Assembly (NCBI GenBank): GCA_013298695.1
Contig: JAAFIS010000001.1
Coordinates: 186,001 to 250,000 of the forward strand
Length of the DNA stretch: 64,000 bases
DNA from: Betaproteobacteria bacterium
GTDB lineage: Bacteria; Pseudomonadota; Gammaproteobacteria; Burkholderiales; Casimicrobiaceae
Direction: 5' to 3'
Shown here: in pieces, positions 8,604 through 16,995 of the stretch
How the letters are laid out: every line of letters starts with the position of its first letter
Position numbering within the stretch: the stretch's first letter is position 1
Program-made: the position numbers and the translations under genes
The notes under the pieces: model-generated
What the model saw: the letters and a program-made list of their open reading frames with translations, nothing else
Databases searched by the model: none
What the model was told of the DNA's origin: nothing

Positions 8604-9404
8604 ATGAGAAAAAACGAACTCAAACAAAAAATGTTGCGGGGCGAACGCACCACCAACGGCTGGCTCGCGCTCGGGTCAACCTATTCTGCGGAGCTCATGG
8701 GTCACGCGGGATTCGATAGTGTGACGGTTGACTGCCAACACGGTATGTTCGATTTCACGCAAATGCTGCCGATGCTGCAAGCGTTGTCCGCCACACCTTC
8801 AACGCCGATCGTGCGCGCGCCTTGGAACGATCCCGCCATCATCATGCACGCCCTAGATGCCGGGGCGTACGGCATTATTTGTCCCATGATCAACAACGCG
8901 GACGAGGCGGCGAAACTTGTTCAAGCGTGCCGTTACGCGCCGAAGGGCGCGCGCAGTTACGGCCCTGCGCGTGGATTGCTCTACGGCGGCGCCGATTATT
9001 TCGATCATGCTAATGACGAAATCGTTGTGTTCGCGATGATCGAAACGCGTGACGGCATCGCCAATGTCGATGCGATTCTTGCCACCGAGGGCATCGATGG
9101 CGTCTACATCGGCCCCAACGACCTCGCGCTATGTTTGGGTGCGAAACCGGGCAGCGATCTCACTGACGCACGCGTGATTGAAACCATCGCTCACATTTTG
9201 AATCGCGCGCGAGCGCATCACAAATTCATCGGGATTTTTTGCGCCAATGGCGAAGTCGGAGCCACACGCCGACAGCAAGGCTTTGATCTAGTTACGCTCG
9301 GTCATGAGGGGAGCTTGCTTGCGCAAGCCGCGAAGGCCTCTGTCGCGGCAGCGTTGAAAGCGCCCGTTTCAGCGAATGCATCGGATCGCAGCACGGGCTA
9401 CTAG
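8604..9404 (+). CDS. HpcH/HpaI family aldolase
   Basis: This 266-residue class II (metal-dependent) aldolase cleaves or forms 2-keto-3-deoxy or 4-hydroxy-2-oxo acids, releasing pyruvate. Expected active-site positions are visible: His46 in DCQHGMFD, Arg71 in IVRAPWND, Glu147 in AMIETRDG and Asp173 in GPNDLALCLG, with metal ligands presumably Glu147 and Asp173. The exact substrate (4-hydroxy-2-oxoheptanedioate, 2-dehydro-3-deoxyglucarate or a related compound) cannot be assigned, because no aromatic-degradation genes are nearby. It follows the permease pair by 15 bp. Confidence 0.9.
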   Translation: MRKNELKQKMLRGERTTNGWLALGSTYSAELMGHAGFDSVTVDCQHGMFDFTQMLPMLQALSATPSTPIVRAPWNDPAIIMHALDAGAYGIICPMINNADEAAKLVQACRYAPKGARSYGPARGLLYGGADYFDHANDEIVVFAMIETRDGIANVDAILATEGIDGVYIGPNDLALCLGAKPGSDLTDARVIETIAHILNRARAHHKFIGIFCANGEVGATRRQQGFDLVTLGHEGSLLAQAAKASVAAALKAPVSANASDRSTGY

Positions 9405-9591
9405 GCGGTTGATAGTGAACTAACCACGATGTCTGACGGACCGTTTTTACCGCAGTCGTCGTTGTGCTTCTTTTGCACTAGGTTGTGATCGCTTCGAAAG
9501 TGGCACATTGATTGGCGACACAATTGCTGTGTCAATCATTCACTCAAAGTTATGACCAAGCTCTATGTCGATAAACACAAGGACAGATAAC

Positions 9592-10200
9592 GTGTTGGTA
9601 CAAGTTAAATCGATGATGGGTCGCGCCAGCGCGCTCGTCGCGAGCATCGCGCTCATGAGCGTTTGTGCAGGCGTTGCTCACGCAAGCGACGTGAAAGCGG
9701 TCGAAAAGGTTGATCTTGAGCGCTATCAGGGTAAATGGCATGAGATCGCTGCCATCCCACAATTTTTTCAGCGCAAATGCGTTCGCGACACGGTGGCGGA
9801 ATACACAAAGCTTGAGGGCGGTGATATCCGCGTTGAAAACACGTGTACCCGCGCGGATTCAGGCCGCGAACGCGCTGAAGGACGCGCGAGACTCTACGAC
9901 AGCGCAGAGACGTCGAAACTCACCGTGACCTTTCTTGAGCTTTTCGGCGCTTATCGCTATTGGGCGGGTGGCGACTATTGGGTGATCGAGCTCGATCCGA
10001 ATTATCAGTGGGTTGTTGTTGGCCATCCGACCCGAAAATACGGCTGGGTGTTGTCGCGAAACCCAGCGCTCGCGCTGCCTACGCTCGCCGAAATCATTGG
10101 CCGCATCAAAGCCCAGGGTTACGACGCTTGCGAATTTTTGATTACCCCACAAACGGGTGGGCTCACTATTAAACGCCCGCTCTGCAACGCCATTCCCTGA
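9592..10200 (+). CDS. Bacterial lipocalin (Blc-like), secreted
   Basis: This roughly 202-residue lipocalin binds hydrophobic ligands such as fatty acids or lysophospholipids in the envelope. GTG 9592 is favoured over ATG 9565 because AAGGA lies 8 bp before it. A signal peptide runs to about VAHAS (residue 33); the cysteine in it does not sit in a good lipobox, so it is probably soluble. The lipocalin GxW signature is YQGKWHEIAAIPQFF. Further conserved parts are DYWVIELDPNYQWVVVGHPTRKYGWVLSR and the C-terminal helix region. It is monocistronic and convergent with fimV. Confidence 0.9.
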   Translation: MLVQVKSMMGRASALVASIALMSVCAGVAHASDVKAVEKVDLERYQGKWHEIAAIPQFFQRKCVRDTVAEYTKLEGGDIRVENTCTRADSGRERAEGRARLYDSAETSKLTVTFLELFGAYRYWAGGDYWVIELDPNYQWVVVGHPTRKYGWVLSRNPALALPTLAEIIGRIKAQGYDACEFLITPQTGGLTIKRPLCNAIP

Positions 10201-10205
10201 ACACT

Positions 10206-10221
10206 TAAGCGTTCGCGCTTA
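10206..10221. terminator. Short hairpin between convergent genes
   Basis: TAAGCG-TTCG-CGCTTA forms a perfect 6-bp stem with a TTCG tetraloop between the lipocalin stop and the fimV stop, which it overlaps. No T-tract follows on either strand, so terminator function is only a guess. Confidence 0.4.
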
Positions 10222-12219
10222 CGGTCGACCTTTGAGAAAGTCATCGAGTTCGCCTGGCTTGGGCGGCTCGATCATGTCGAGCGACAGATCCCATTTCGGT
10301 GTGCCGTCGGTATGGTCGGCACCGGCTGATTCCCCAGCTCGAGCGCTGCCGAGTTGATTGTCGTGTGCCAATTGGTCGTGCAATTGCAGAAGCAAAAGTA
10401 AGTCACGGTAAGCCGACAAACTAAAGCCTAAACGCGATCCGCCACGGTTGTCATGCAGCAGCTCATCGAGGAGCGCACGTGCGTTTGGCGTGCCCCAATC
10501 ACGCTCAATGCGAGCGATCAAATGCGGAAATGCTTCAAGGCCGTCGTCGAGCGCCAGCGCGTTGCCGTAATCATCCCATTCCGGTAAGCGGCCGTTGAAA
10601 TTTTTGCGGAACAGTGGAGAGAGTCGGTCATAGTCTGCGCGGCGATTGGCTTTGCGGAACAAATCAAACAACATGAGCCAGGGCGCGGGCGATGGGCGGT
10701 CGCTCTCGTGGGTGTCGATGTGGTGCGCAAGAATTTCGATTGCTTCGTTGGTGCGACCTAAATCTGCGTACACCTGTGCCTCATCGGTGATGTGCGAAAG
10801 TTCGCTCACGTCGACGCTGCTTGCAGTTTGGTTTGGGTGGAACAGTGGATTTTCAAGACGCGCTCTGGCGTCGCTTGCCGAGGTCGTCGCTGGCGACATT
10901 TGCGTGATGGTCGGCGGCGAACTGTCGCTTAAATCGAGTGCGTTGACTTGCGCAAACGCTTGCTCATCATCTGTTTCTGCGCGCGCGGCGCGGGCGCGAG
11001 TTTGCGTTTCATCGTCACTTCGTTGAACGATGGTGACCGGCGCAGTCGGCGCCCAAGCTGAGGCCGCTGCGCGCTGCTTTGAGCGCCGTGCAGCAAGCAA
11101 ACCAAGCACGCCGACTAAGAGCAGACCGATCGGCGCAAGAATCCACGGCATCCAGCTAAATGTGGTCCCAGTATTGGCCCCGCCTATGACCGTCTTATTC
11201 GATTGGGCGACGGACGCTTTTGGTGCACTTGTCGCTAACGGCGTTGAATTGGGCGCTTGCCCAGCAGAATCGGGATTTGCCGCGCTTAGTTGCGATTGAA
11301 GCTCGGCAATTCGCTTTTTCGCGACGATGAGATCCGCTTCGAGCCGCGCCGGTAGATCTTCTTCAATCGGTGTATTTGCTAACCGTGCGCGGCGATCTTT
11401 GGCAATTGCAGCGGCCAATTCGTCAAGCGGCGCAACGCCTGCTGGCCCGACAGGTGACTCGCTTGCAGCCCAGCTCGGTAAATCGCCAGAAATCTTGAGC
11501 CGTGGCACGGCAAGCGCTGCGAGTGATGCGTCATCAATCGTGGCGTCGTTCCCTTTGAGCACGAGTCGCGAATCTGGCGCTTTTGCGCTGCGGCGCGGCG
11601 CTTCGCGCTTCGCTGCGCTGGCGGAGCGGCTGCGATCCGTTGCCACCGTGGCACGGTCGCGGCGCAGGGTCTGTGCGCGCTGCGCTGGCGCCGGGGCTGA
11701 ACTCGTTGTCGCTGTCGCACTCGTTGTGGCGTTGGCGGCCGCTGCCGTGGTCGTAGGGGTGGCGGGAGATTCCGTTGTCGGCGCAACGATAGTGGGAATG
11801 TTGATCGGGGCAGGATCGAGTAGTACCGTGAATTCGCGTTTGAGCGGCGCTTCGCAACCCACATCGATAACAAACTTGACCGCTGGATCTTCGATCGCGC
11901 TCACGCTTCGAACCAACAATCGATCTCTGCCGGGTGACAAACTTAACCGGCCATCGCGCAGTGCGAGCACGCCATCGCGCCGCGGCGCAGGCGCAAGCGC
12001 GAAACAGTTCAGATCCCACGATTCGGAAGCACCCGCAGAAATCGGAATTTCGACGCGAAGCGATTGTCCGAGGTAGCTGACAACGCGCTCAGAGCCCAAG
12101 GTTAGCGCTTCGCTTATCGTCGCTGCGGTTCCCAAAATCGACGCGAACAAAATGCTCGCAGTAAGCGCGCTAAGTCGATGTCCGGAAGAAGTCGAGCGGT
12201 TAAAAGTGAGAGATGCCAT
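10219..12219 (-). CDS. fimV: FimV-like pilus assembly / polar organisation protein
   Basis: Read from ATG 12219 the protein has about 666 residues; an upstream in-frame ATG at 12282 exists but would bury the signal peptide. After a signal peptide comes a FimV N-terminal domain (LTLGSERVVSYLGQSLRVEIPISAG...), an Ala/Thr-rich linker, a coiled-coil-prone segment (around LEADLIVAKKRIAELQSQLS), one membrane helix (WMPWILAPIGLLLVGVLGLL), an acidic cytoplasmic stretch and a C-terminal TPR-like region (YADLGRTNEAIEILAHHI, then PWLMLFDLFRKANRRADYDRL). This matches FimV, an inner-membrane peptidoglycan-binding scaffold for type IV pili. It is shorter than Pseudomonas FimV, as is usual in betaproteobacteria. 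Confidence 0.85.
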   Translation of the reverse strand: MASLTFNRSTSSGHRLSALTASILFASILGTAATISEALTLGSERVVSYLGQSLRVEIPISAGASESWDLNCFALAPAPRRDGVLALRDGRLSLSPGRDRLLVRSVSAIEDPAVKFVIDVGCEAPLKREFTVLLDPAPINIPTIVAPTTESPATPTTTAAAANATTSATATTSSAPAPAQRAQTLRRDRATVATDRSRSASAAKREAPRRSAKAPDSRLVLKGNDATIDDASLAALAVPRLKISGDLPSWAASESPVGPAGVAPLDELAAAIAKDRRARLANTPIEEDLPARLEADLIVAKKRIAELQSQLSAANPDSAGQAPNSTPLATSAPKASVAQSNKTVIGGANTGTTFSWMPWILAPIGLLLVGVLGLLAARRSKQRAAASAWAPTAPVTIVQRSDDETQTRARAARAETDDEQAFAQVNALDLSDSSPPTITQMSPATTSASDARARLENPLFHPNQTASSVDVSELSHITDEAQVYADLGRTNEAIEILAHHIDTHESDRPSPAPWLMLFDLFRKANRRADYDRLSPLFRKNFNGRLPEWDDYGNALALDDGLEAFPHLIARIERDWGTPNARALLDELLHDNRGGSRLGFSLSAYRDLLLLLQLHDQLAHDNQLGSARAGESAGADHTDGTPKWDLSLDMIEPPKPGELDDFLKGRP

Positions 12220-12378
12220 TAAATCCGTACGAGCGATCAGCGCTTTTGGAGTCACCGCGGCGGGGACTCTTGAAGCCGTCATTCAGACCGTGCTCGAAGC
12301 AATGCCGATTGCGTTGCGAATATGCGAGTGTATCGTTCTCGCAAGAGCCGCGCCAACGCGGCTTGCAGTCGAATCTTC

Positions 12379-13023
12379 CTATGTCATCGTCATAGAAAAG
12401 AATGCACGTTGACCGCGCATCGCAGCGATGTGCTCTAGCAGCAACGTGAAGTGCGCGGGATCATCGACGAAGTTCAGATCTTGTGTATTGACAAAGAGCA
12501 CCGGCGCGCGATCATAGTGATGGAAATGTTGCACGTAGCGATCCGACAGCGCGCGCAGATACGATGGTTCAATCGTCTTTTCGTAGCGAATGCCACGCCG
12601 CTCGATCCGCGAAAGCAGCGTTTCAATCGGAGCTTGCAATACGAGCAATAAATCAGGCAGGGGCGCTTGCGGACTGAGGTGCTCGTAGATTTTGCTGTAG
12701 AGCGCAAATTCGTCGTCCGCGAGGTTGACTCGCGCGAAGATCGGGTCTTTTTCGATCAAGAAGTCGCTTATGAGTTGTTGGGTGAACAGCCGCTGCTGTG
12801 CGAGCGGCTTTAACTGATCCGCGCGCTGGAACAAAAAGTTAAGTTGCGCCGCCAGCGCATAGCGCGCTCGATCCGAATAAAACCGCTCAATAAATGGGTT
12901 ATCGGAGGCTTGTTCGAGCACGAGTTCTGCGCGCAGATGATCGCCGAGTTTGCGCGCAAGGCTCGTTTTCCCCGAGCCGATGACGCCTTCTACGGCGATG
13001 TAGCGAAGCTGCGTTATGTCCAT
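12379..13023 (-). CDS. Deoxynucleoside kinase (deoxyadenosine/deoxyguanosine kinase family)
   Basis: This 214-residue cytosolic kinase phosphorylates deoxynucleosides in nucleotide salvage. The P-loop GVIGSGKTSLA lies at residues 14-24; an ERF motif (PFIERFYSD) and an arginine-rich lid (SRIERRGIRYEK) follow, as in the dNK family. Its start overlaps the end of folK by 10 bp. The pcnB-folK-dNK order is common in betaproteobacteria, where panB and panC often follow; here fimV follows instead. Base specificity cannot be assigned from sequence. Confidence 0.9.
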   Translation of the reverse strand: MDITQLRYIAVEGVIGSGKTSLARKLGDHLRAELVLEQASDNPFIERFYSDRARYALAAQLNFLFQRADQLKPLAQQRLFTQQLISDFLIEKDPIFARVNLADDEFALYSKIYEHLSPQAPLPDLLLVLQAPIETLLSRIERRGIRYEKTIEPSYLRALSDRYVQHFHHYDRAPVLFVNTQDLNFVDDPAHFTLLLEHIAAMRGQRAFFSMTMT

Positions 13024-13595
13024 TGCGCTCTGCCCTCAAGCCGCGAGATGATTTGTGAAGCCACGGTCGTCGTGAAATGTTGCAGCGACCCTTTTCCGGG
13101 AATCTTGATATCGGGAGCGAGCTCAAGGAGCGGAAACACAACGAACGCGCGCGTTGTGAGCCTTGGATGCGGCACGGTCAGCGCGTCGGTGGCAAGCTCG
13201 ACGTCGCCGTACAGAAGTAAGTCGATATCGATTGTTCGCGCTGCGTTGCGCTCACGGGTGCGCACTCGCCCCAGTGATGCTTCAATTGCGGCAAGTGACT
13301 GCCAAAAAACGGCGCATGGGAGCGTGGTTTCCACCTGCAACACGGCGTTTAGATAATCCGGTTGCGCGACCCACGTGCCGATGGCCTGGCTGCGATACAG
13401 GGACGATCTTTTCACTCGCGTGACGCCATCGAGTGTTTCGATTAAGTCGCTTGCGCGCTTCATCACATTGATTGAGTCACCAAGGTTGCTGCCCAAAGCG
13501 ACGTAGGCCGTGAACGCGTCGCGCGCATTAGGCGCAACTGATGCGCTCGATGCCGCCGCTGTGTGCGCGCTGGTTGCGCAGGGCAACGGCGGCAT
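13014..13595 (-). CDS. folK: 2-amino-4-hydroxy-6-hydroxymethyldihydropteridine pyrophosphokinase
   Basis: This 193-residue enzyme transfers pyrophosphate from ATP to 6-hydroxymethyl-dihydropterin in folate synthesis. The core begins at AYVALGSNLGDS (about residue 29) after a short Ala-rich extension, and the HPPK signature RTIDIDLLLYGD with HPRL is clear. The start ATG overlaps the pcnB stop (TAATG), which implies translational coupling. A shorter internal start is possible, since the first 28 residues are not family-typical. Confidence 0.93.
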   Translation of the reverse strand: MPPLPCATSAHTAAASSASVAPNARDAFTAYVALGSNLGDSINVMKRASDLIETLDGVTRVKRSSLYRSQAIGTWVAQPDYLNAVLQVETTLPCAVFWQSLAAIEASLGRVRTRERNAARTIDIDLLLYGDVELATDALTVPHPRLTTRAFVVFPLLELAPDIKIPGKGSLQHFTTTVASQIISRLEGRAQWT

Positions 13596-15193
13596 TACGG
13601 CGAGCTGGTAGCACGCGCTTCGCTGCGTACTTCGCCGCTATCGTCGCCCGCGTCGCCGGTCGCCAGCGCGAGCAACTCGCTTGTCTTCTTATTACGGTTT
13701 CTACCGCCGCGCCTACGTCTGCGGGGCTTTTCGGCACCTTCAGCTGTGGTCTCGATATCCTGAATTATATCGTCGTTCACCCAATTGGATTGGGCAGAAT
13801 CGTCGATAGTCGTAGTTCTTTGAGCGGCTGCCGTTGGCTCTGCGCGCGCCTGCGAATCACGCGTCGCGCCCTGCCGATCATCGCGCGGCGCACGAGTGCG
13901 TTGGCGCTCAGAATTGCGCGATCCACGTTGTGCAGCACGCAGGCGTTGATCGATCAATTGCTGACGCACTTCGGGGTCAGACTCAATGAATTCCGTCCAC
14001 CAGGTGGCGATTTCCTGATCAATCTCACCTGCCGCTGCGCGCAGCAGCAAAAAGTCGTATGCGGCGCGAAATCTGGCTTGCTCAACCAGTCGCAACGCGG
14101 CGCGCGATGTGCGCTGTTCGAAGCGCGGCTGCATCAGCCAAATTTCTCGCGTGACGCCGGCAAAGCGCTGCGGCAAAGTGATCGTTTCGCGCTGCTCGTC
14201 GAGCACTTGCTCCATGGCAGTGAGCAGCGCCGGGATGCGATGCTCGCCGCGACTGGTGAGCTCGTCCCAGCGCTTGAGCACTTCGTGCCACAACAGCGTT
14301 GCAAACAAAAACGCAGGCGACACCGGTTTGTCTTCGCGAACGCGGCGATCGGTGCCTTCGAGCGCAAGTTGAATAAAACGCTGCCCGCCGGGCTGCGCAT
14401 AGATCAGATCAAGCAGCGGCAGCAAGCCCTCGGCGAGGCCGTGTTCACGCAGCGCCGCTAGCGTGTCAGACGCGTAGCCAGAAAGAAGTAGCTTCTGGAT
14501 CTCATCGAACAGCCTCGCGGTCGGTACGTTTTTGATGAGCGCTGCATTTTTTTTGATCGGCGTCGCGGTGCTTTTTGCGATGGTGCAATTGAGTTTCACC
14601 GACAGCCTAACCGCGCGCAACATGCGCACAGGGTCTTCTCGATAACGCAGCTCAGGTTTGCCGATGCAGCGAAAGGTTCGCGCTTTGATGTCTTTCAGTC
14701 CGTCGACAAAATCGACAACGCGGTCGTGGCTTGGATCGTAGTAGAGCGCATTGATCGAGAAATCGCGGCGCAGCGCATCTTCGCTCTGTGTACCGTATAC
14801 GTTGTCGGAGGTGATGCGACCGGTGGCGTCTGACTCAACCTTTTTTGTACTGTTGCTGCGAAACGTCGACACTTCAATGGTTTCATCACCAAAGATCACA
14901 TGAACTAAGCGAAAGCGTCGGCCGATCACGAAGGCGCGGCGAAAAAGGTTTTTTACTTGTTCAGGTCGCGCGTTGGTGGCGACGTCGAAATCTTTGGGCA
15001 CTGCGCCCAGCAGCGCGTCGCGCACTGCGCCGCCAACAATGTAGGCTTCAAAGCCTTGCTCTTGAAGTCGCTCGCACACGTAGACGGCGTTGCGGCTCAT
15101 GGCATTGGCGGCGATACCGAGCGAAGCACCGCTGACTTCGCGGCGTTTCGGGGCACGCTCAGGAAGAACTCGTTCGAGTAGCGCTCTAATCAT
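13595..15193 (-). CDS. pcnB: Poly(A) polymerase I
   Basis: This 532-residue enzyme adds 3' poly(A) tails that promote RNA decay. The nucleotidyltransferase head is clear: YIVGGAVRDALLGAVPKDFDVAT with the catalytic DxD pair, then RRDFSINALYYDPSHDRVVDF and RYREDPVRMLRAVRLSVKLN. The arginine-rich C-terminal region (after about residue 430) is low-complexity and ends in RRRRRGGRNRNKK followed by a degenerate tail, typical of PcnB RNA-binding extensions. A candidate copy of the dispersed paired-palindrome element lies inside this disordered tail. It is first in the pcnB-folK-dNK run. Confidence 0.94.
   Translation of the reverse strand: MIRALLERVLPERAPKRREVSGASLGIAANAMSRNAVYVCERLQEQGFEAYIVGGAVRDALLGAVPKDFDVATNARPEQVKNLFRRAFVIGRRFRLVHVIFGDETIEVSTFRSNSTKKVESDATGRITSDNVYGTQSEDALRRDFSINALYYDPSHDRVVDFVDGLKDIKARTFRCIGKPELRYREDPVRMLRAVRLSVKLNCTIAKSTATPIKKNAALIKNVPTARLFDEIQKLLLSGYASDTLAALREHGLAEGLLPLLDLIYAQPGGQRFIQLALEGTDRRVREDKPVSPAFLFATLLWHEVLKRWDELTSRGEHRIPALLTAMEQVLDEQRETITLPQRFAGVTREIWLMQPRFEQRTSRAALRLVEQARFRAAYDFLLLRAAAGEIDQEIATWWTEFIESDPEVRQQLIDQRLRAAQRGSRNSERQRTRAPRDDRQGATRDSQARAEPTAAAQRTTTIDDSAQSNWVNDDIIQDIETTAEGAEKPRRRRRGGRNRNKKTSELLALATGDAGDDSGEVRSEARATSSP
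13711..13795. repeat. Candidate paired-palindrome element inside pcnB
   Basis: The right-hand box ACCCAATTGGATTGGGC (13779-13795) is the best 17-bp box match inside a gene. A GC-rich left box (GCC-N10-GGGC, 13711-13727) lies 51 bp away with TCGAT near the centre. The spacing is one base off the family and the left box could be chance, so this is only a candidate. Confidence 0.3.
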
Positions 15194-15466
15194 GGTTTTC
15201 GTCTCTTGGCAGGTTCATCACAGCGCACAAGAAAGGTCGCATGGACGAATGTCGAAGCAAAACCTTGAAGCTCGCTGACGCGTACCGATCCGAAGAGTCG
15301 TCATGTCGCTGCACGCTGGGTCGGCTACCCGCCTCCGAGCGCGCACTGAGATGACCTTGGGCCGGTACTCGCGCCGCGCAGTATAGCCCGCGCCAGCGCG
15401 CCCGAGGCTAGCTTCTAAAATGCGCAGTAACCGTCCGCAAACACGCGGCAATCCATTGGAAACACT

Positions 15467-16003
15467 ATGAGTTTTGACAAATTAGCGTCCGGTCGCGACG
15501 TTCCGAACGACATCAACGTGGTTATTGAAATCCCGATGCATGGGGAGCCAATCAAGTACGAAGTGGACAAAGCCTCGGGCGCGATTTTTGTAGACCGGTT
15601 TATGTCCACTGCCATGCACTATCCATGCAACTATGGCTACATCCCCAAAACGCTCTCCGGAGACGGCGATCCGGCGGACGTCTTGGTGTTGACGCCGATT
15701 CCGTTGATGGCGGGCGTTGTTGTGCGTTGCCGCCCAATCGGCATGCTTAAGATGCAAGATGAGGCTGGGAGTGATGAAAAACTCCTCGCCGTGCCCGTGG
15801 ATAAGCTCACGAGCATCTACCGGAACGTGCAGAGTCCGCGCGATCTACCGCCGCTTGAAATCGACCGTATCACGCACTTCTTCGAGCATTACAAAGACCT
15901 CGAACCCGGCAAATTTGTAAAAGTGATGGGCTGGACTGAGGCCGATGAAGCCAAACGCGAAATTCTCGAAGCGCAGAAGCGCTACGAAGCCGCGATGAAG
16001 TGA
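15467..16003 (+). CDS. ppa: Inorganic pyrophosphatase
   Basis: This 178-residue soluble family I pyrophosphatase hydrolyses PPi to drive biosynthesis. It carries [20 protein letters not shown] and the metal-binding signature [10 protein letters not shown], with the later [14 protein letters not shown] segment. It is monocistronic, and length and motifs are those of the hexameric bacterial enzyme. The region before it (15194-15466) also serves as the divergent pcnB leader. Confidence 0.97.
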   Translation: MSFDKLASGRDVPNDINVVIEIPMHGEPIKYEVDKASGAIFVDRFMSTAMHYPCNYGYIPKTLSGDGDPADVLVLTPIPLMAGVVVRCRPIGMLKMQDEAGSDEKLLAVPVDKLTSIYRNVQSPRDLPPLEIDRITHFFEHYKDLEPGKFVKVMGWTEADEAKREILEAQKRYEAAMK

Positions 16004-16065
16004 TCGCTCGCCGCCTGAAGCGGGGCGACACGTGCCGGTCTTGTCTAATCAAACTTATACGTCGA

Positions 16066-16150
16066 AATCCCAATTTATTTGGGGCAAGATCAAATATTAG
16101 TTTGTTAGCGATAAACCTAGTTAGTAGGTGAATCGCCCATCAGAATAGCC
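16066..16150. repeat. Paired-palindrome element, copy 3
   Basis: The left box TCCCAATTTATTTGGGG runs to 16084 (GGGC 16082-16085) and the right box begins with GCCC at 16135 (inner spacing 49). The centre reads GCGAT (CGAT 16109-16112). It lies in the 278-bp gap between ppa and the response regulator gene. Confidence 0.7.
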
Positions 16151-16281
16151 GCTTTAAGCCCGTAGCTGAAGTCGATTTCGAATGGATTCCCTGACATCGG
16201 TTTGGGCAGGGCAGACCTACAATTCTTTGGCAACGCGAAACGGCTGACCACGATCAACTGAGCGCGGCTAAGGAGAGGCGA

Positions 16282-16995
16282 ATGAGGCTGCTTTTGGTGG
16301 AGGATGACCGCGAGCTCGGCAACGCCGTGGCATCGAGCTTACGCAACGAAGGCTACGCCGTTGACTGGTCGATTGATGGCGCAAGCGCAACCGCAGCGCT
16401 CGCTGGCGGGATCTACGATCTGGTGGTGCTTGATCTCGGTTTGCCACGTGAGAGCGGGCTTAACGTGCTGCGCAATTTGCGCGCCAAAAGTGATACCAGT
16501 GCATCGGTGCCCGTGCTTATTGCCACTGCCATGGATTCAGTGCATGACCGCGTGGTCGGTCTCGATGCGGGAGCGGATGACTATTTGGTGAAACCGTTCT
16601 CGCTCGATGAGCTCCACGCTCGGGTGCGTGCTTTGATTCGGCGGCGCAACGCGGTCAGCAGCAATACGATCACTCACGGCGCGCTTGCGTTTGATTTGCG
16701 CGCACGTCAGGCAAGCGTCGACGGCGTTGCACTCGAACTTTCAGCGCGCGAAGCCGCCATTCTTGAAGTGCTCTTGCTGCGCGCGGGGCGAGCGGTCAGC
16801 AAAGAACAGTTGCTTGAATCACTTTTCACTTGGGATCAAGACATCACGCTCAACGCCATTGAGGTCTACGTTCATCGGTTGCGCAAGAAACTCGAAACTG
16901 CACACGTGGTGGTGCGCACATTTCGCGGACTCGGCTACTGCATCGAAAAAGCGGTTGACCCGGCGAGCGCAGCGGCAAACGCGGCGTATCCATGA
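16282..16995 (+). CDS. OmpR-family response regulator (TctD/QseB-like)
   Basis: This 237-residue DNA-binding regulator has a receiver domain with acidic pocket Glu7-Asp8-Asp9, phosphorylatable Asp51 (VVLDLGLPRESG) and Lys104 (DDYLVKPFS). A winged-helix domain follows (LELSAREAAILEVLLLRAGRAVSKEQLLE, VYVHRLRKKLE, VVRTFRGLGYCIE). GGAGAGG lies 6 bp upstream of ATG 16282. The histidine kinase gene overlaps its stop by 4 bp, so they form one operon and one signalling pair. The signal and targets are unknown; no transporter gene is adjacent. Confidence 0.94.
   Translation: MRLLLVEDDRELGNAVASSLRNEGYAVDWSIDGASATAALAGGIYDLVVLDLGLPRESGLNVLRNLRAKSDTSASVPVLIATAMDSVHDRVVGLDAGADDYLVKPFSLDELHARVRALIRRRNAVSSNTITHGALAFDLRARQASVDGVALELSAREAAILEVLLLRAGRAVSKEQLLESLFTWDQDITLNAIEVYVHRLRKKLETAHVVVRTFRGLGYCIEKAVDPASAAANAAYP

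Noticed and set aside
9508-9540. Hairpin TGATTGGCGACAC...GTGTCAATCA before the lipocalin as terminator or element
   Set aside because: It has a three-base bulge, no T-tract and no partner at 50 bp; it may be chance or a weak regulatory dyad.
11327-12076. 249-codon plus-strand open frame opposite fimV
   Set aside because: Composition reflects the antisense of an Ala/Ser-rich linker; no start signal or family resemblance.
13541-14461. 306-codon plus-strand open frame opposite pcnB
   Set aside because: Antisense of a strongly conserved gene, Arg/Ala-rich, without a ribosome site.
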